Assembly (NCBI GenBank): GCA_905214875.1
Contig: CAJMNR010000013.1
Coordinates: 1 to 64,000 of the forward strand
Direction: 5' to 3'
DNA from: an uncultured bacterium
Lineage (GTDB): Bacteria; Bacillota; Clostridia; Lachnospirales; Lachnospiraceae
Length of the DNA: 64,000 nucleotides
Shown piece by piece: positions 42,162-51,204 of this stretch. A model generated the notes under the pieces. That model saw only the letters and a program-made list of their open reading frames with translations, made no database searches and was not told the origin of the DNA. Position numbers and translations under genes: made by a program. Numbering within the stretch: the first letter of the stretch is position 1; every line of letters starts with the position of its first letter.

Positions 42162-42479
42162 ATGGGAAATACATTTGTTCCAATGAGCGAGACCGCATAT
42201 CTGATCTTGCTTTCTCTATTGGAAGAACGTCATGGATACGGAATCATGCAGCATGTGGCCCAGGTTACCAACGGGAGAATCAATCTTGGAGCTGGAACTG
42301 TGTATGGCACGATTGGGAAGTTAGAAAAAGCAGAACTAATCCAAATGATAAAAGAAGAAGAAAAACGTAAATACTATAAGATTTCCAAAGAAGGAAGAGC
42401 AGTACTGAAACAAGAACTAAATCGAATTCAAGAATTATGTAAAGTCGGGGAGGCTGCATTGGAAGATGGAAAAGAATAA
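42162..42479 (+). CDS. PadR family transcriptional regulator
   Basis: A 105-residue small PadR repressor with the characteristic winged helix (SETAYLILLSLLEERHGYGIMQHVAQVTNGRINLGAGTVYGTIGKLEKAELI, then the wing EEEKRKYYKISKEGRAVL) and a C-terminal dimerisation helix. These proteins respond to drugs, phenolics or envelope stress. ATG behind AGGAGGACG. It overlaps the DUF2812 gene by 14 bases; the palindromes in its promoter suggest autoregulation. Confidence 0.92.
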   Translation: MGNTFVPMSETAYLILLSLLEERHGYGIMQHVAQVTNGRINLGAGTVYGTIGKLEKAELIQMIKEEEKRKYYKISKEGRAVLKQELNRIQELCKVGEAALEDGKE

Positions 42480-43056
42480 AAAGTATGTTAGGAAATCATT
42501 TTTTGTTCATCAATATGAGAAAGAAGAAGCATTTTTAAGTGATATGCGGGCGAAGGGATGGAAGTTTGTTAAGCTTCACAAAGGAATTCCTACAAAGTAT
42601 GAGTTTGATGCTTGTGAGCCGGAAGAATACAGCTACTGTCTTGATTACATAAGCGAAGAGGAAGATACCGAAGATTATCACCAACTATATAAAGATGCCG
42701 GATGGGAAGAAGTTCTGCCTTGGGACGGTGTGAATGGAAAATGGTATTATTTCTGTAAGAAGAATATAAATGGTGAGAAACAAGTTATATTTACAGATGT
42801 TGATTCAAAGCTTCAGTTGATGGATAAATTGTTTCATACATTTGGTGTATTTTTTCTTACAATGATTCTTACAGGGACAGCTTCCATGGCTAATTTGATT
42901 AATTTAATGGGCGATAAGACGCATTCATTTTGGTTTTACTTGACCATACCCATTGTAGTTTTGTGTTTTTGTTCTACCATTATGCTATCCTATTATGAAA
43001 TTGGTATGTATTTTGAAAAGAGAAAGTTAAAGAAACAAGAGGAAGAGCGGTTATGA
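42466..43056 (+). CDS. DUF2812 membrane protein
   Basis: A 196-residue protein with an N-terminal soluble DUF2812 domain (KKYVRKSFFVHQYEKEEAFLSDMRAKGWKFVKLHKG ... YCLDYISEEEDTEDYHQLYKDAGWEEV) and two C-terminal membrane segments (about 120-145 and 150-175). The function is unknown; DUF2812 genes regularly follow PadR regulators and are their presumed targets. Its start lies inside the padR 3' end, so expression is coupled. Confidence 0.85.
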   Translation: MEKNKKYVRKSFFVHQYEKEEAFLSDMRAKGWKFVKLHKGIPTKYEFDACEPEEYSYCLDYISEEEDTEDYHQLYKDAGWEEVLPWDGVNGKWYYFCKKNINGEKQVIFTDVDSKLQLMDKLFHTFGVFFLTMILTGTASMANLINLMGDKTHSFWFYLTIPIVVLCFCSTIMLSYYEIGMYFEKRKLKKQEEERL

Positions 43057-43061
43057 AAATG

Positions 43062-43100
43062 AAGTCTTACAAGTTGCAAAAAACAGCTTGTAAGACTTTT
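43062..43100 (+). terminator. Terminator of padR operon
   Basis: A perfect 12-bp stem AAGTCTTACAAG (43062-43073) / CTTGTAAGACTT (43087-43098) ending in TTTT. Confidence 0.88.
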
Positions 43101-43118
43101 CCATTTGTATGATATAAT
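43088..43118 (+). promoter_or_regulatory. Putative extended -10 promoter of histidine phosphatase gene
   Basis: TGA directly before a perfect TATAAT (43113-43118); the weak -35 TTGTAA (43088-43093, spacer 19) lies inside the preceding terminator stem. Confidence 0.55.
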
Positions 43119-43151
43119 GGAGGAAAGACTATGAGCTAGGGGGAGAAGTAA

Positions 43152-43748
43152 ATGACTACGATTTATTTTGTACGCCATGCACAGCCAGAGCATGGTTGGG
43201 AAGATGACCGGACAAGACCTTTGACAGTAGAAGGAATGGAAGATAGAAAGAAGGTAACAGAAGCATTACATGATATTCCGATCGATTATGCTATTTCGAG
43301 TCCGTATAAGAGAAGTGTGGATACGATTGCAGAATGTGCAAAAGATCATGGACTTACCATTGCAACCGATGATCGTTTCCGTGAAAGAGAAAAAGGGGAA
43401 AACGGTAATAATTACGGAATGTTTCAGAAAAGGTGGGCAGACTTTTCCTACCATGAAGAGGGAGGAGAATCTCTTCAGATGGTACAGGACAGAAATATAC
43501 AGGCATTAAAGGAGCTTCTTTGGTCGCATAATACAGAGACCATTCTTTTAGGTACTCATGGTACAGCACTTAGCACGATACTAAACTATTATGATCCGTC
43601 CTATGGATGTACGAATTTTCTTAGGATGATTGATTATATGCCATATATTATAAAGCTTAGCTTTCATGGGACGGCTTGTATTGGCAAGGAAGAAATTTTG
43701 ATTGTTGAAAAGGAGTTTGTAGGAAGAAAACGAGCAGATCATAGATAA
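43152..43748 (+). CDS. Histidine phosphatase family protein (phosphoglycerate mutase-like)
   Basis: A 198-residue phosphatase with the RHG motif VRHAQP (R8, H9 as phospho-acceptor), ISSPYKRSVDT and the second catalytic histidine H136 in GTHGTAL. The substrate cannot be predicted; in this branch small phosphorylated metabolites are usual. ATG behind GGGGGAGAAG. It is probably transcribed alone. Confidence 0.9.
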   Translation: MTTIYFVRHAQPEHGWEDDRTRPLTVEGMEDRKKVTEALHDIPIDYAISSPYKRSVDTIAECAKDHGLTIATDDRFREREKGENGNNYGMFQKRWADFSYHEEGGESLQMVQDRNIQALKELLWSHNTETILLGTHGTALSTILNYYDPSYGCTNFLRMIDYMPYIIKLSFHGTACIGKEEILIVEKEFVGRKRADHR

Positions 43749-43886
43749 GGGGGCAGTTGTTTGTCACTATTACATAAAATTAGTAGACGAAACGCGCTAA
43801 ATTTGCTTAGTATTCCGAAACAATTTCGTATATAATAGGATAGAAGTATTGCCCTACAAACGGGTATTAATGGAAGGATAACTGTT

Positions 43887-45506
43887 ATGTCGAAAGAGAA
43901 TAAGAATACTCTTATCATGCAGGGAAGCATATTAGCATTAGCTGGGATTATAACAAAAATTATAGGTTTTATTTATCGTATACCGATGGCAAACTTTTTG
44001 GGGGAACAGGGAAACGGATTGTATTCCGTAGCGTTTGGTATTTATAATATCGCATTAACGCTTTCCTCATATAGTTTGCCACTTGCAGTCTCAAAGCTTG
44101 TTGCCTATCGTTTGGCAAAGAAAGAATATAGAAATGCGCACCGTGTATTTGTGGAGGCGCTTATTTTTGCAGTTGTTGCTGGTGGAACAGCGGCAGGCGT
44201 ATTGTTTTTTGGAGCCTCTGGATTAGAGGTCATGTATAATAAGCCGGGACTTGCGGCTCCGTTGCGAGTATTGGCGCCAACAACGTTCGTTGTTGCAATA
44301 CTAGGCGTATTTCGCGGGTATTTTCAGGGAAAGAATAACATGGTACCGACCGCCATTTCTCAGATCGTGGAGCAGTTTGTAAATGCAGTAATCAGTGTGG
44401 CAGCAACTTATCAATGTGTACGTGTGTATGCAGAAAGTGAGCAAGCCGCAGCATATGGAGCTGCTGGAGGAACATTAGGGACATTAGGAGGAGCGCTCGC
44501 GGCACTCTTTTTCTTTGTATTTATCTATTTTTGCTATAGAAAGTCTACACAGAAACGTATTCAGAGAGATCGTAGTGTGGAAGAGAGTACGGCACATATT
44601 TATAAGATACTATTTCTTACAATCGTACCAGTTATATTGAGTCAGACAATTTATCAAATTGGATATACAATTGATGATTACATCTTTGGAGATGCAATGA
44701 GTGCCAAAGGGGTAAGCGATGCTGTGGCGACTTCGCTACAGGGAGTATTCAATACACAGTATACTCAGCTTGTAAACTTGCCGGTAGCAATTGCAACGGC
44801 AATGGCGGCATCGACTATTCCGAATATGGTACAGTCCTCTTATAAGGAGGACAAGCGTGAACTTCATAAGAAAATCGATGGGGTTATAAAACTGAATATG
44901 GTAATAGCAATTCCGTCTGCAGTAGGACTAGCTGTCCTTGCAAGACCAATTATTACATTACTGTTCCCAAGTCTTGTAACTTATAGAGATCTTGCTTGTA
45001 ACTTATTGATGTTGGGATCTAGTGCTGTTGTTTTTTATGCGTTATCGACGATTACGACAGCAGTGCTTCAAGCAGGAAACTATATGAAGTTACCAGTGAT
45101 TCACTGTGCTGTCTCCTTGTTAATTCATATAGGAATCGTTTATGGGCTTCTTAACTATACAAGTTTAGGCCTTTATGCGCTGATTATTGGTAATATCACA
45201 TTCCCATTATTAGTTGCTACTCTAAACTGTTTTGCAGTGAGAAGACATATGAAATATAAATGGCGTATGACAGAAATGTTTGTGAAACCACTGATCGCAT
45301 CGGTTGTTATGGGTGCATGTACGTTTACATCCTATTATTTCGTTACGCTGCTTGTGAAGAAATCGCTAATCGGGTTAATAGTCGCTTTATTCGTGGCAGT
45401 TCTCGTATACTTGAAGATGCTTTCCGTATTGGATTGTTTCTCTCATGAAGAGCTTCAGGAAGTACCACTTGGTGAGAAGTTAGAGCAAATTATGAAACGA
45501 ATCTAG
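43887..45506 (+). CDS. MOP superfamily flippase, SpoVB/MurJ-like polysaccharide biosynthesis protein
   Basis: A 539-residue integral membrane protein with about 14 hydrophobic segments. The N terminus (ILALAGIITKIIGFIYRIPMANFLGEQGNGLYSVAFGIYNIAL) and the central IVPVILSQTIYQIGYTIDDYIFGDAM match the SpoVB/MviN group, which flips undecaprenyl-linked precursors such as lipid II. Whether it is the main MurJ-like flippase, a sporulation SpoVB or a polysaccharide flippase cannot be told from this context. ATG behind GGAAGGATAA; a perfect TATAAT lies at 43831-43836 without a clear -35. Confidence 0.88.
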   Translation: MSKENKNTLIMQGSILALAGIITKIIGFIYRIPMANFLGEQGNGLYSVAFGIYNIALTLSSYSLPLAVSKLVAYRLAKKEYRNAHRVFVEALIFAVVAGGTAAGVLFFGASGLEVMYNKPGLAAPLRVLAPTTFVVAILGVFRGYFQGKNNMVPTAISQIVEQFVNAVISVAATYQCVRVYAESEQAAAYGAAGGTLGTLGGALAALFFFVFIYFCYRKSTQKRIQRDRSVEESTAHIYKILFLTIVPVILSQTIYQIGYTIDDYIFGDAMSAKGVSDAVATSLQGVFNTQYTQLVNLPVAIATAMAASTIPNMVQSSYKEDKRELHKKIDGVIKLNMVIAIPSAVGLAVLARPIITLLFPSLVTYRDLACNLLMLGSSAVVFYALSTITTAVLQAGNYMKLPVIHCAVSLLIHIGIVYGLLNYTSLGLYALIIGNITFPLLVATLNCFAVRRHMKYKWRMTEMFVKPLIASVVMGACTFTSYYFVTLLVKKSLIGLIVALFVAVLVYLKMLSVLDCFSHEELQEVPLGEKLEQIMKRI

Positions 45507-45526
45507 AGGTAGATAGGAGGGATTAC

Positions 45527-45709
45527 ATGGCAGGAAAAGTAAGCTGTGAATACTGCAGCAATTATGTATTTGACGAAGAAGATGAAGTATATGAATGTGT
45601 TGTAGTAATGGATGAAGATGATTATGGGCGCCTTATGGAAGGCCATTATCGCAGCTGTCCGTATTTTAGTATGAACGATGAGTACAAGATTGTACGCCAT
45701 CAAATGTAA
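45527..45709 (+). CDS. Small cysteine-rich conserved protein (DUF6472-like)
   Basis: A 60-residue protein with four cysteines in a probable metal-binding arrangement: C-x-x-C at CEYC near the N terminus, then YECVV and SCPYF. The rest is acidic (DEEDEVYECVVVMDEDDYG). Proteins of this pattern, ending in 'CPYFxxxDEYxxVRxQM', are widespread in Lachnospiraceae and have no known function. ATG behind AGGAGGGATT, 21 bases after the flippase gene. Confidence 0.75.
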   Translation: MAGKVSCEYCSNYVFDEEDEVYECVVVMDEDDYGRLMEGHYRSCPYFSMNDEYKIVRHQM

Positions 45710-45741
45710 CTGGCAACATGGAACGAATAGGAGGGCTTAGT

Positions 45742-46143
45742 ATGAACAAGAAGAAAAGAAATAGAATCATCGCCTGCATCATCGCAGCAGTCGTGGTAAT
45801 TGCAGCAGTGGTAGGCATCGTAGTTGTGAAACATAAAGATGCAGGAAAGAAGCATATTACAATTGAGGTTGTTAATGATAAGGGGGAAGTAAAGTCCTAT
45901 TCAGTGAAGACAGATAAGGATACAATCCAACAAGTATTTGATGAAACAGAAGGATTTACTTATAGCGGAAGCGAAGGACCTTATGGATTAATGGTAGACA
46001 CAGTAAACGGACTTAAGGCAGTATATGAAACTGATCAGGCTTACTGGGGTTTTAAAGTAAACAATAATTATTGTGAGAATGGTATTTCTACACAGAAAGT
46101 TGAGGATAACGATGTAATTCGTGTAGAGTATACAAAGGGATAG
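45742..46143 (+). CDS. DUF4430 domain membrane-anchored protein
   Basis: A 133-residue protein with an N-terminal membrane anchor (about 8-30, IIACIIAAVVVIAAVVGIVVV) and one extracellular DUF4430 (transcobalamin-like) domain ending in YWGFKVNNNYCENGISTQKVEDNDVIRVEY. DUF4430 proteins are often linked to vitamin or cofactor binding and ECF uptake; a specific ligand is not visible. I choose ATG 45742 behind AGGAGGGC rather than the in-frame ATG at 45718. Confidence 0.82.
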   Translation: MNKKKRNRIIACIIAAVVVIAAVVGIVVVKHKDAGKKHITIEVVNDKGEVKSYSVKTDKDTIQQVFDETEGFTYSGSEGPYGLMVDTVNGLKAVYETDQAYWGFKVNNNYCENGISTQKVEDNDVIRVEYTKG

Positions 46144-46149
46144 AGGAAA

Positions 46150-47022
46150 ATGGACAAGATTTATTTTTATTTACCGGATTTTTACGATAAGTACCATCTG
46201 AATGTAATAGTCTGTGATTTATTACGCATGTACCCACAGTACTTTTATGATGATATTAAGATTGGCGCAGTGTATGGCTGCTTTCCAAATTCAATTTGGA
46301 ATGGAGGACGAGTTGTCCTTGGAGGTGCAAGCAAAGAAGAGATTGATTTTACAGTGGAAGAGTATAATAAGCGTGGGATTCCAATCCGCTACACATTTAC
46401 AAATCCATTGTTAGAAGAGAAACACTTATATGATACGTATTGTAATCTTTGTATGGAGGCTGCTAATAATGGAGAGAATGAGGTTATTGTGAATTCGCCT
46501 ATTCTGGAGGCTTATATAAGAAAAGAATATCCGGATTATAAGGTGATTTCTTCAACTACGAAATGTCTTACTGATGTGGAACAGGTAAAAGAGGAGATTC
46601 AAAAGGAGTATTCCTTGGTTGTGCTTGATAACAGCTTTAATAATGCCGAGAAGGCATTTACACTTCCACATAAGGAGAAGTATGAGCTTGTTGTAAACTC
46701 CTATTGCAGGGATGCCTGTCCAAACAGGAAGAAGCATTATGAGGAGATTGCAAGAGCCCAGCTTGAGTTTCGCAGTTCGGCATTTCCACCATGTGCTTAT
46801 ATCAATCAGCCAATTGAAGAACAGATGAAGAAACAAGGATTTATTACAAGGGAACAGATTTACGGAAAATATAAAGAAGCTGGTTTTCGTCATTTTAAAT
46901 TGGATGGAAGGGCATTCAGTGAGGAGAAGGTATTAGAGAGTTATCTATACTATCTTGTAAAGCCAGAACATTATGATGTAATGAAAGAAGCAATCATTAA
47001 AACGATGAGCATGTATGTATAG
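46150..47022 (+). CDS. U32-peptidase-like TIM-barrel protein
   Basis: A 290-residue cytoplasmic protein resembling the small (YhbV-type) branch of the U32 family. The cysteine motif NSYCRDACPNRKKHYEEI and the late GFRHFKLDGRAFSEE (compare the F-K-x-x-G-R of U32 proteins) support this. Relatives act in tRNA or rRNA hydroxylation and ubiquinone hydroxylation pathways, often with a bound Fe-S cluster; peptidase activity is doubtful. It lies 7 bases after the DUF4430 gene. Confidence 0.6.
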   Translation: MDKIYFYLPDFYDKYHLNVIVCDLLRMYPQYFYDDIKIGAVYGCFPNSIWNGGRVVLGGASKEEIDFTVEEYNKRGIPIRYTFTNPLLEEKHLYDTYCNLCMEAANNGENEVIVNSPILEAYIRKEYPDYKVISSTTKCLTDVEQVKEEIQKEYSLVVLDNSFNNAEKAFTLPHKEKYELVVNSYCRDACPNRKKHYEEIARAQLEFRSSAFPPCAYINQPIEEQMKKQGFITREQIYGKYKEAGFRHFKLDGRAFSEEKVLESYLYYLVKPEHYDVMKEAIIKTMSMYV

Positions 47023-47045
47023 CATAGGTTAGAAGGAGTAATGGC

Positions 47046-47828
47046 ATGGAAGTAATGAAGCAATATGAACAAGTAATGCAGCAGATACAGGATAAGACAG
47101 TAACAGAAGAGGCTATCGAAAGTTTCTTAAAAGAAGCTGAGAGACTGTATCAGAAAGAAGTCAATGCATGTCTGTCCTTTAACCATCCAGTAGAAGCTTG
47201 TTACTATGAGTATTATGTGAGCAAGGAAGAGTTTGTCAGGGTTCCAGTCAATATGGGGTACTTGTATCGTACGCTTGGCATGATGTACGAGAAGGAAAGA
47301 AAGCTTCGTAAGGCGGAGACATCTTATAATCTTGCATATCGTTGGAACCCAGTAGATCTAGATACTATGTACTGTATGATCGAGTACTATAAGAAAGAGA
47401 ATGAACTTGAGAAGTTGAAGAAGATGACGGATAAGAGTTATTCTTACTGTTGTACGAGAGCCGATATAGCACATTATTATCGTAATCTAGGATTCTATTA
47501 TTTAGAAAAATATGAAGCTGATGTAGCAGAAGCCTTATATGGATACAGCCAATGTTTCTATGAGACGAAACAGGCAGAAAATGAGTTAGCTTACCTTGCC
47601 AAAGCAAAGCAGCAGGAAGTAAAGAAGTCTTCTGTTGAAAGTATGCAACGTGTCTTAGAGCAAAAAGGTATTCCGATTCAGCCAAGTCAGAAAACATTAG
47701 CAATTACGTATCAGGTAGGTAAGGCTTTTCTACAATCGGGAGATGTTGATAGTGCCAAAGAGTGTTTCTTAATGGTGTATGATTTGACTCAAGATGAGGA
47801 GTTACAAGCATTGTTAACTTCACTATAG
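47046..47828 (+). CDS. TPR-repeat protein, unknown function
   Basis: A 260-residue all-helical protein with tetratricopeptide-like repeats (VNMGYLYRTLGMMYEKERKLRKAETSYNLAYRWNPVDLDT, ADIAHYYRNLGFYYLEKYEADVAEALYGYSQCF, and a C-terminal AITYQVGKAFLQSGDVDSAKECFLMVYDL). No catalytic motif or signal peptide. ATG 47046 behind GAAGGAG. It probably belongs to the same transcript as the preceding gene. Confidence 0.7.
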   Translation: MEVMKQYEQVMQQIQDKTVTEEAIESFLKEAERLYQKEVNACLSFNHPVEACYYEYYVSKEEFVRVPVNMGYLYRTLGMMYEKERKLRKAETSYNLAYRWNPVDLDTMYCMIEYYKKENELEKLKKMTDKSYSYCCTRADIAHYYRNLGFYYLEKYEADVAEALYGYSQCFYETKQAENELAYLAKAKQQEVKKSSVESMQRVLEQKGIPIQPSQKTLAITYQVGKAFLQSGDVDSAKECFLMVYDLTQDEELQALLTSL

Positions 47829-47926
47829 TAGAAAATCATATCTGCCGGTTAAGAAAACAAGGGATTGGCCGATATTAGTATTAGATGAGATTTTGACAAA
47901 ATAGTAAAGGTATAACGGGGAAAATA

Positions 47927-48898
47927 ATGAATATAAAATCAATTACAAACACAGCGAGTGTCACAGGCACTACGAAAGCACAAGTGAAAAATGATTCTAA
48001 AACGTCATTTCAGTCCTTCTTAGGAGAGTCCAAAGATTTAGACGCTATTTTCCAAAAGGCAGCGGATAAATACGGTGTTGACGTTAAGCTCTTAAAAGCC
48101 ATTGGTAAGGCTGAGTCAAATTTTGATAAGAATGCTACTTCTCATTGTGGGGCAATGGGAATCATGCAGCTTATGCCATCAACTGCAAAAGGACTTGGAG
48201 TAAAAAATGCTTATGACCCAGAAGAGAATATTATGGGCGGTGCGAAACTGATCTCTAATCTTTTAAAGAAATATGACGGAGATGTTAAGCTTGCACTTGC
48301 AGGATATAATGCAGGGACAGGAAATGTTAGAAAATATGGCGGAGTACCTCCGTTTAAAGAAACACAGAATTATATCAAGAAGGTATTAAAGTATTCTGGA
48401 AGCACTGAAAAAGTAGAAGTACAGGATACGACGTCAAGCAGTAAGGCAGGAACTGCACAAACGACTCAAGCAACACAGACACAGCAATCATCTGGTGCAC
48501 CGGCAGCAGGAACGTTAATGATTCCATCTGGCTATCAGATTAAGAGAGCAGCAGAACAGAAAGCAAATGAAGAAGCTGCCTCGACTACAGTATCCAAAGA
48601 GGCTGTAGAACAACTTAAATCTGAAATAGAGAATACAGATGCGAAGACAATTATGAATACGCTTGCTACTTCTAGCAGAGATCAGCTTACGGCTTATTTA
48701 AAAACATTAGAAGAAAATGGACAAGTAAAAGACGTAAACGATATGTTTAGTTACGATGATTATGTACAGTTCATGAATATCTTCTTTAAGGCGGAAGAGG
48801 AAGAAGATGCTGCAACATATGGACAAAAGAAAGATGATGCAGCAATCGCTCAACTTCAGATGACCTCTTCGATTAGCAGTATGCTTCGCAATCTATAA
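47927..48898 (+). CDS. Lytic transglycosylase (SLT domain) without signal peptide
   Basis: A 323-residue protein. Residues about 35-140 form a goose-lysozyme-like SLT domain with catalytic E63 (AIGKAESNFDKNATSHCGAMGIMQLMPSTAKGLGV) and AGYNAGTGNVRKYGG. This is followed by a Thr/Gln/Ser-rich linker (about 160-200) and a helical acidic C terminus (about 215-323). There is no Sec signal peptide, unusual for a peptidoglycan-cleaving enzyme. Flagellar rod-type and phage-type transglycosylases share this trait, but no flagellar gene is adjacent. Confidence 0.82.
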   Translation: MNIKSITNTASVTGTTKAQVKNDSKTSFQSFLGESKDLDAIFQKAADKYGVDVKLLKAIGKAESNFDKNATSHCGAMGIMQLMPSTAKGLGVKNAYDPEENIMGGAKLISNLLKKYDGDVKLALAGYNAGTGNVRKYGGVPPFKETQNYIKKVLKYSGSTEKVEVQDTTSSSKAGTAQTTQATQTQQSSGAPAAGTLMIPSGYQIKRAAEQKANEEAASTTVSKEAVEQLKSEIENTDAKTIMNTLATSSRDQLTAYLKTLEENGQVKDVNDMFSYDDYVQFMNIFFKAEEEEDAATYGQKKDDAAIAQLQMTSSISSMLRNL

Positions 48899-49030
48899 AA
48901 AATGTAAAAAAAAGTGTAATGGTATCAATTAGTACTGCCGATATATATTATGAACATAAGACAAAGTTCATAAAACACAAAAGATAAAAACACAAAAGAC
49001 AAAAGAAAAAATATCGAAAGATACAATCAA
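48899..49030. other. A-rich intergenic segment
   Basis: Strongly A-biased on the + strand with repeated CACAAAAGA-like units (about 48975-49010), before the bidirectional terminator. No gene is seen. Confidence 0.4.
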
Positions 49031-49069
49031 AAAAGGTAGCCACTTTCTTGTAATATGGCTACCTTTTTT
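49031..49069. terminator. Bidirectional terminator between transglycosylase and SDR genes
   Basis: A perfect 12-bp stem AAAAGGTAGCCA (49031-49042) / TGGCTACCTTTT (49056-49067) with A-rich and T-rich flanks, between convergent genes. Confidence 0.92.
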
Positions 49070-49094
49070 CGTGAATGATATAACTAAAGCAAAG

Positions 49095-49823
49095 TTAGAT
49101 CCAACCACCGTCGAACTGAATGACTTGTCCAGTCAGATATGAATTGGCTTCGGAGAGCTGATAGACAAAGTCTGCAACGTCCTCTGGTTTGCCAAGGCGA
49201 TTGGCTGGAATCTCGTCAATCAAAAATTGCATATCTTCTTCGCTAAAGCAGCGGTTCATATCCGTATCGATTGCACCGCAGGCAATGGCATTGACTTGGA
49301 TGCCGCTTGGAGCAAGTTCTTTTGCAAGTGCTTTTGTCATAGCGTTGATACCGCCTTTGGTAGCGGAATAGGCGACTTCCATAGAAGCACCAACGACGCC
49401 CCAGACAGATGAGATATTGATGATTTTTCCTTCGTGTTTCTGAAGCATGGACTCGGTTGCAAGCTTGGAACAGTAGAATGCACCGCTAAGGTTTGTTTGA
49501 AGGATGCGATTCCAGTCCTCAAACGTAAGGTCGTTGATTAAGTTGATCGATGAAATTCCTGCATTATTTACAAGAATATCAACGCCACCAAATGTAGAGG
49601 TTATTTCGCGAAAGAGATTGGTCACATCCTCAGGGTTACCAATGTCTCCTTGATAGATAAGACATTCCGTGTCTTTTTGTTTTGCTTCTTCTTTTAATTC
49701 TTGTAGTAATTCTATATTATTACGGCAGGTAACTACCAGCTGATGGTTGCCATCCATGAAGCGACGGGCGATTGCACGGCCGATTCCTCTGGAAGCACCT
49801 GTGATTACTATTGTTTTTTTCAT
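49095..49823 (-). CDS. Short-chain dehydrogenase/reductase (FabG-like)
   Basis: A 242-residue SDR. Cofactor loop TGASRGIG is at 8-15, NNAG at 86-89, and the catalytic S139, Y152 and K156 (YSATK) are all present; the C terminus GQVIQFDGGW is typical of 3-oxoacyl-ACP reductase-like enzymes. It is isolated from any fatty-acid operon, so it could act on another keto substrate. I choose ATG 49823 (MKKTIVITG) behind TTGGAGAT; an in-frame ATG five codons upstream would overlap that ribosome binding site. Confidence 0.88.
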   Translation of the reverse strand: MKKTIVITGASRGIGRAIARRFMDGNHQLVVTCRNNIELLQELKEEAKQKDTECLIYQGDIGNPEDVTNLFREITSTFGGVDILVNNAGISSINLINDLTFEDWNRILQTNLSGAFYCSKLATESMLQKHEGKIINISSVWGVVGASMEVAYSATKGGINAMTKALAKELAPSGIQVNAIACGAIDTDMNRCFSEEDMQFLIDEIPANRLGKPEDVADFVYQLSEANSYLTGQVIQFDGGWI

Positions 49824-49967
49824 AAACAAAATCTCCAATCATTTGTTTTTCAGTGAGTATTATTTATATATTTAACAGATATTAGAATTATAATCGATTT
49901 TATTAAAATAGCAAATCAAACAATTGAGTTGCGGAAAATAAGAAATATCTTATAATAATGGGTTACC

Positions 49968-49996
49968 TTGTAAAAAGTAGCAGATTTTGATATACT
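49968..49996 (+). promoter_or_regulatory. Promoter of LytR_C protein gene
   Basis: TTGTAA (49968-49973), 17 bases, TATACT (49991-49996), with TGA just before the -10 (extended -10). Confidence 0.72.
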
Positions 49997-50015
49997 ATTA
50001 ACGGAGGAATATACA

Positions 50016-51137
50016 ATGCAAGGACAGAAAGTAGTCAAAAAAACGTTTATTATAGCATTTAAAACATTGTTATGTATAAGCTTATTTATCGTTGTGGGCG
50101 CATTAAGCTATAAGGCGACAATATATTTAAATGGTGGTAACAAACGCAATACATCAACTAGGAATTCATCAACAGAACCAATTATAACTGCAAGAGCAGA
50201 TGAGATTGCACAGAATCTAATTTTAGGTGTTGACGAAGACACAGCTGAAGTACAAAGCATTGTACTTGAGATTTTTAATACGAATACGAAAAATATTGAT
50301 TTGATCACGATTCCGGCAGATACGAAAGTTTCCTTAAGCCAGGAGTTGTATGCAAAATTGTTAGAAGCGAACGGTCAGGTTCCGCAGATTATTACACTTT
50401 CTGACATCGGTAAATATTTTGATCAGAGTGTAGCTTATGAATATGAAGTATTGATTTTAAATGAATTCTTAAATACAGATATTAGTTTTTATACTGCATT
50501 ACTAACAGAGGATTTTGACAACTATTTTACGAAGGAAACAACAGGAGATAAAGCTTATACATTTAAAAGTGATAAGATAGAGAAATGGAAGACTTATACG
50601 AAAGCAGAAGAGTATCTTGATGAGCTTATGGATTACTACAAGAAGGCACAGTCTAACCTTAAGCTTTCTGAGAGAAAGGCTTACGATTCGTATTATTTGA
50701 ATGCAAATTATAATTATATTCATACGTATGTTTTAAAGGTAAAGGATGAGGTAGGTAACAGTGTGATCAGTGATGAACATAAAGATCTGATTCAGGACAT
50801 CTTATCCAATGACAGTACGTATACAAGCCACAATCAGGACAAGACAGAGACAGAGGCAGAAGAAACTATGGCAACAACTTGCAGAATCCAGATTCTTAAT
50901 GCGACAGGCATATCTGGTTTGGCGGCAAGGTATCAAGGAGTGTTAGAAAATAGCGGATATACGATTAGCCATATCGGAAACTATACAGGCGAGAAACATG
51001 AAGATACGAGAATAATTGTGAAAGAGGATGGCCTGGGAAATGATTTAGCATCATATTTCAAAAGCCCTGTGATTGAGACAGGAATAATTGATGGTGAGTA
51101 TGATATCCTTATTGTCTTAGGAACTAAGGATGCATAG
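50016..51137 (+). CDS. Membrane-anchored LytR C-terminal domain protein
   Basis: A 373-residue protein with an N-terminal membrane anchor (about 12-32). A diverged segment (about 60-240) is reminiscent of LytR-CpsA-Psr proteins (NLILGVDEDTAEVQSIVLEIFNTNTKNIDLITIPADTKV) but lacks obvious catalytic arginines. A C-terminal LytR_C domain (about 290-370) reads CRIQILNATGISGLAARYQGVLENSGY. LCP proteins attach glycopolymers to peptidoglycan; this one may be a regulatory or structural relative. It is followed by a TagA/WecG-like glycosyltransferase, which fits cell-wall glycopolymer work. Confidence 0.75.
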   Translation: MQGQKVVKKTFIIAFKTLLCISLFIVVGALSYKATIYLNGGNKRNTSTRNSSTEPIITARADEIAQNLILGVDEDTAEVQSIVLEIFNTNTKNIDLITIPADTKVSLSQELYAKLLEANGQVPQIITLSDIGKYFDQSVAYEYEVLILNEFLNTDISFYTALLTEDFDNYFTKETTGDKAYTFKSDKIEKWKTYTKAEEYLDELMDYYKKAQSNLKLSERKAYDSYYLNANYNYIHTYVLKVKDEVGNSVISDEHKDLIQDILSNDSTYTSHNQDKTETEAEETMATTCRIQILNATGISGLAARYQGVLENSGYTISHIGNYTGEKHEDTRIIVKEDGLGNDLASYFKSPVIETGIIDGEYDILIVLGTKDA

Positions 51138-51204
51138 CATAGAAGGCAGGGAGTCAAAGAATTTCTGCCTGTGGTCAGTTGATTCCTAGAAAGAGGATGA
51201 GCAT

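Noticed and set aside
41969..42370. 133-codon frame on the + strand overlapping padR
   Set aside because: It has no ribosome binding site, starts inside a terminator and runs through the padR promoter and operators; the padR frame is clearly the real gene there.
47893..47916. TTGACA followed by TATAAC as a promoter for the lytic transglycosylase
   Set aside because: The spacing is only 12 bases, too short for a sigma-A promoter; no flagellar-type sigma motif either.
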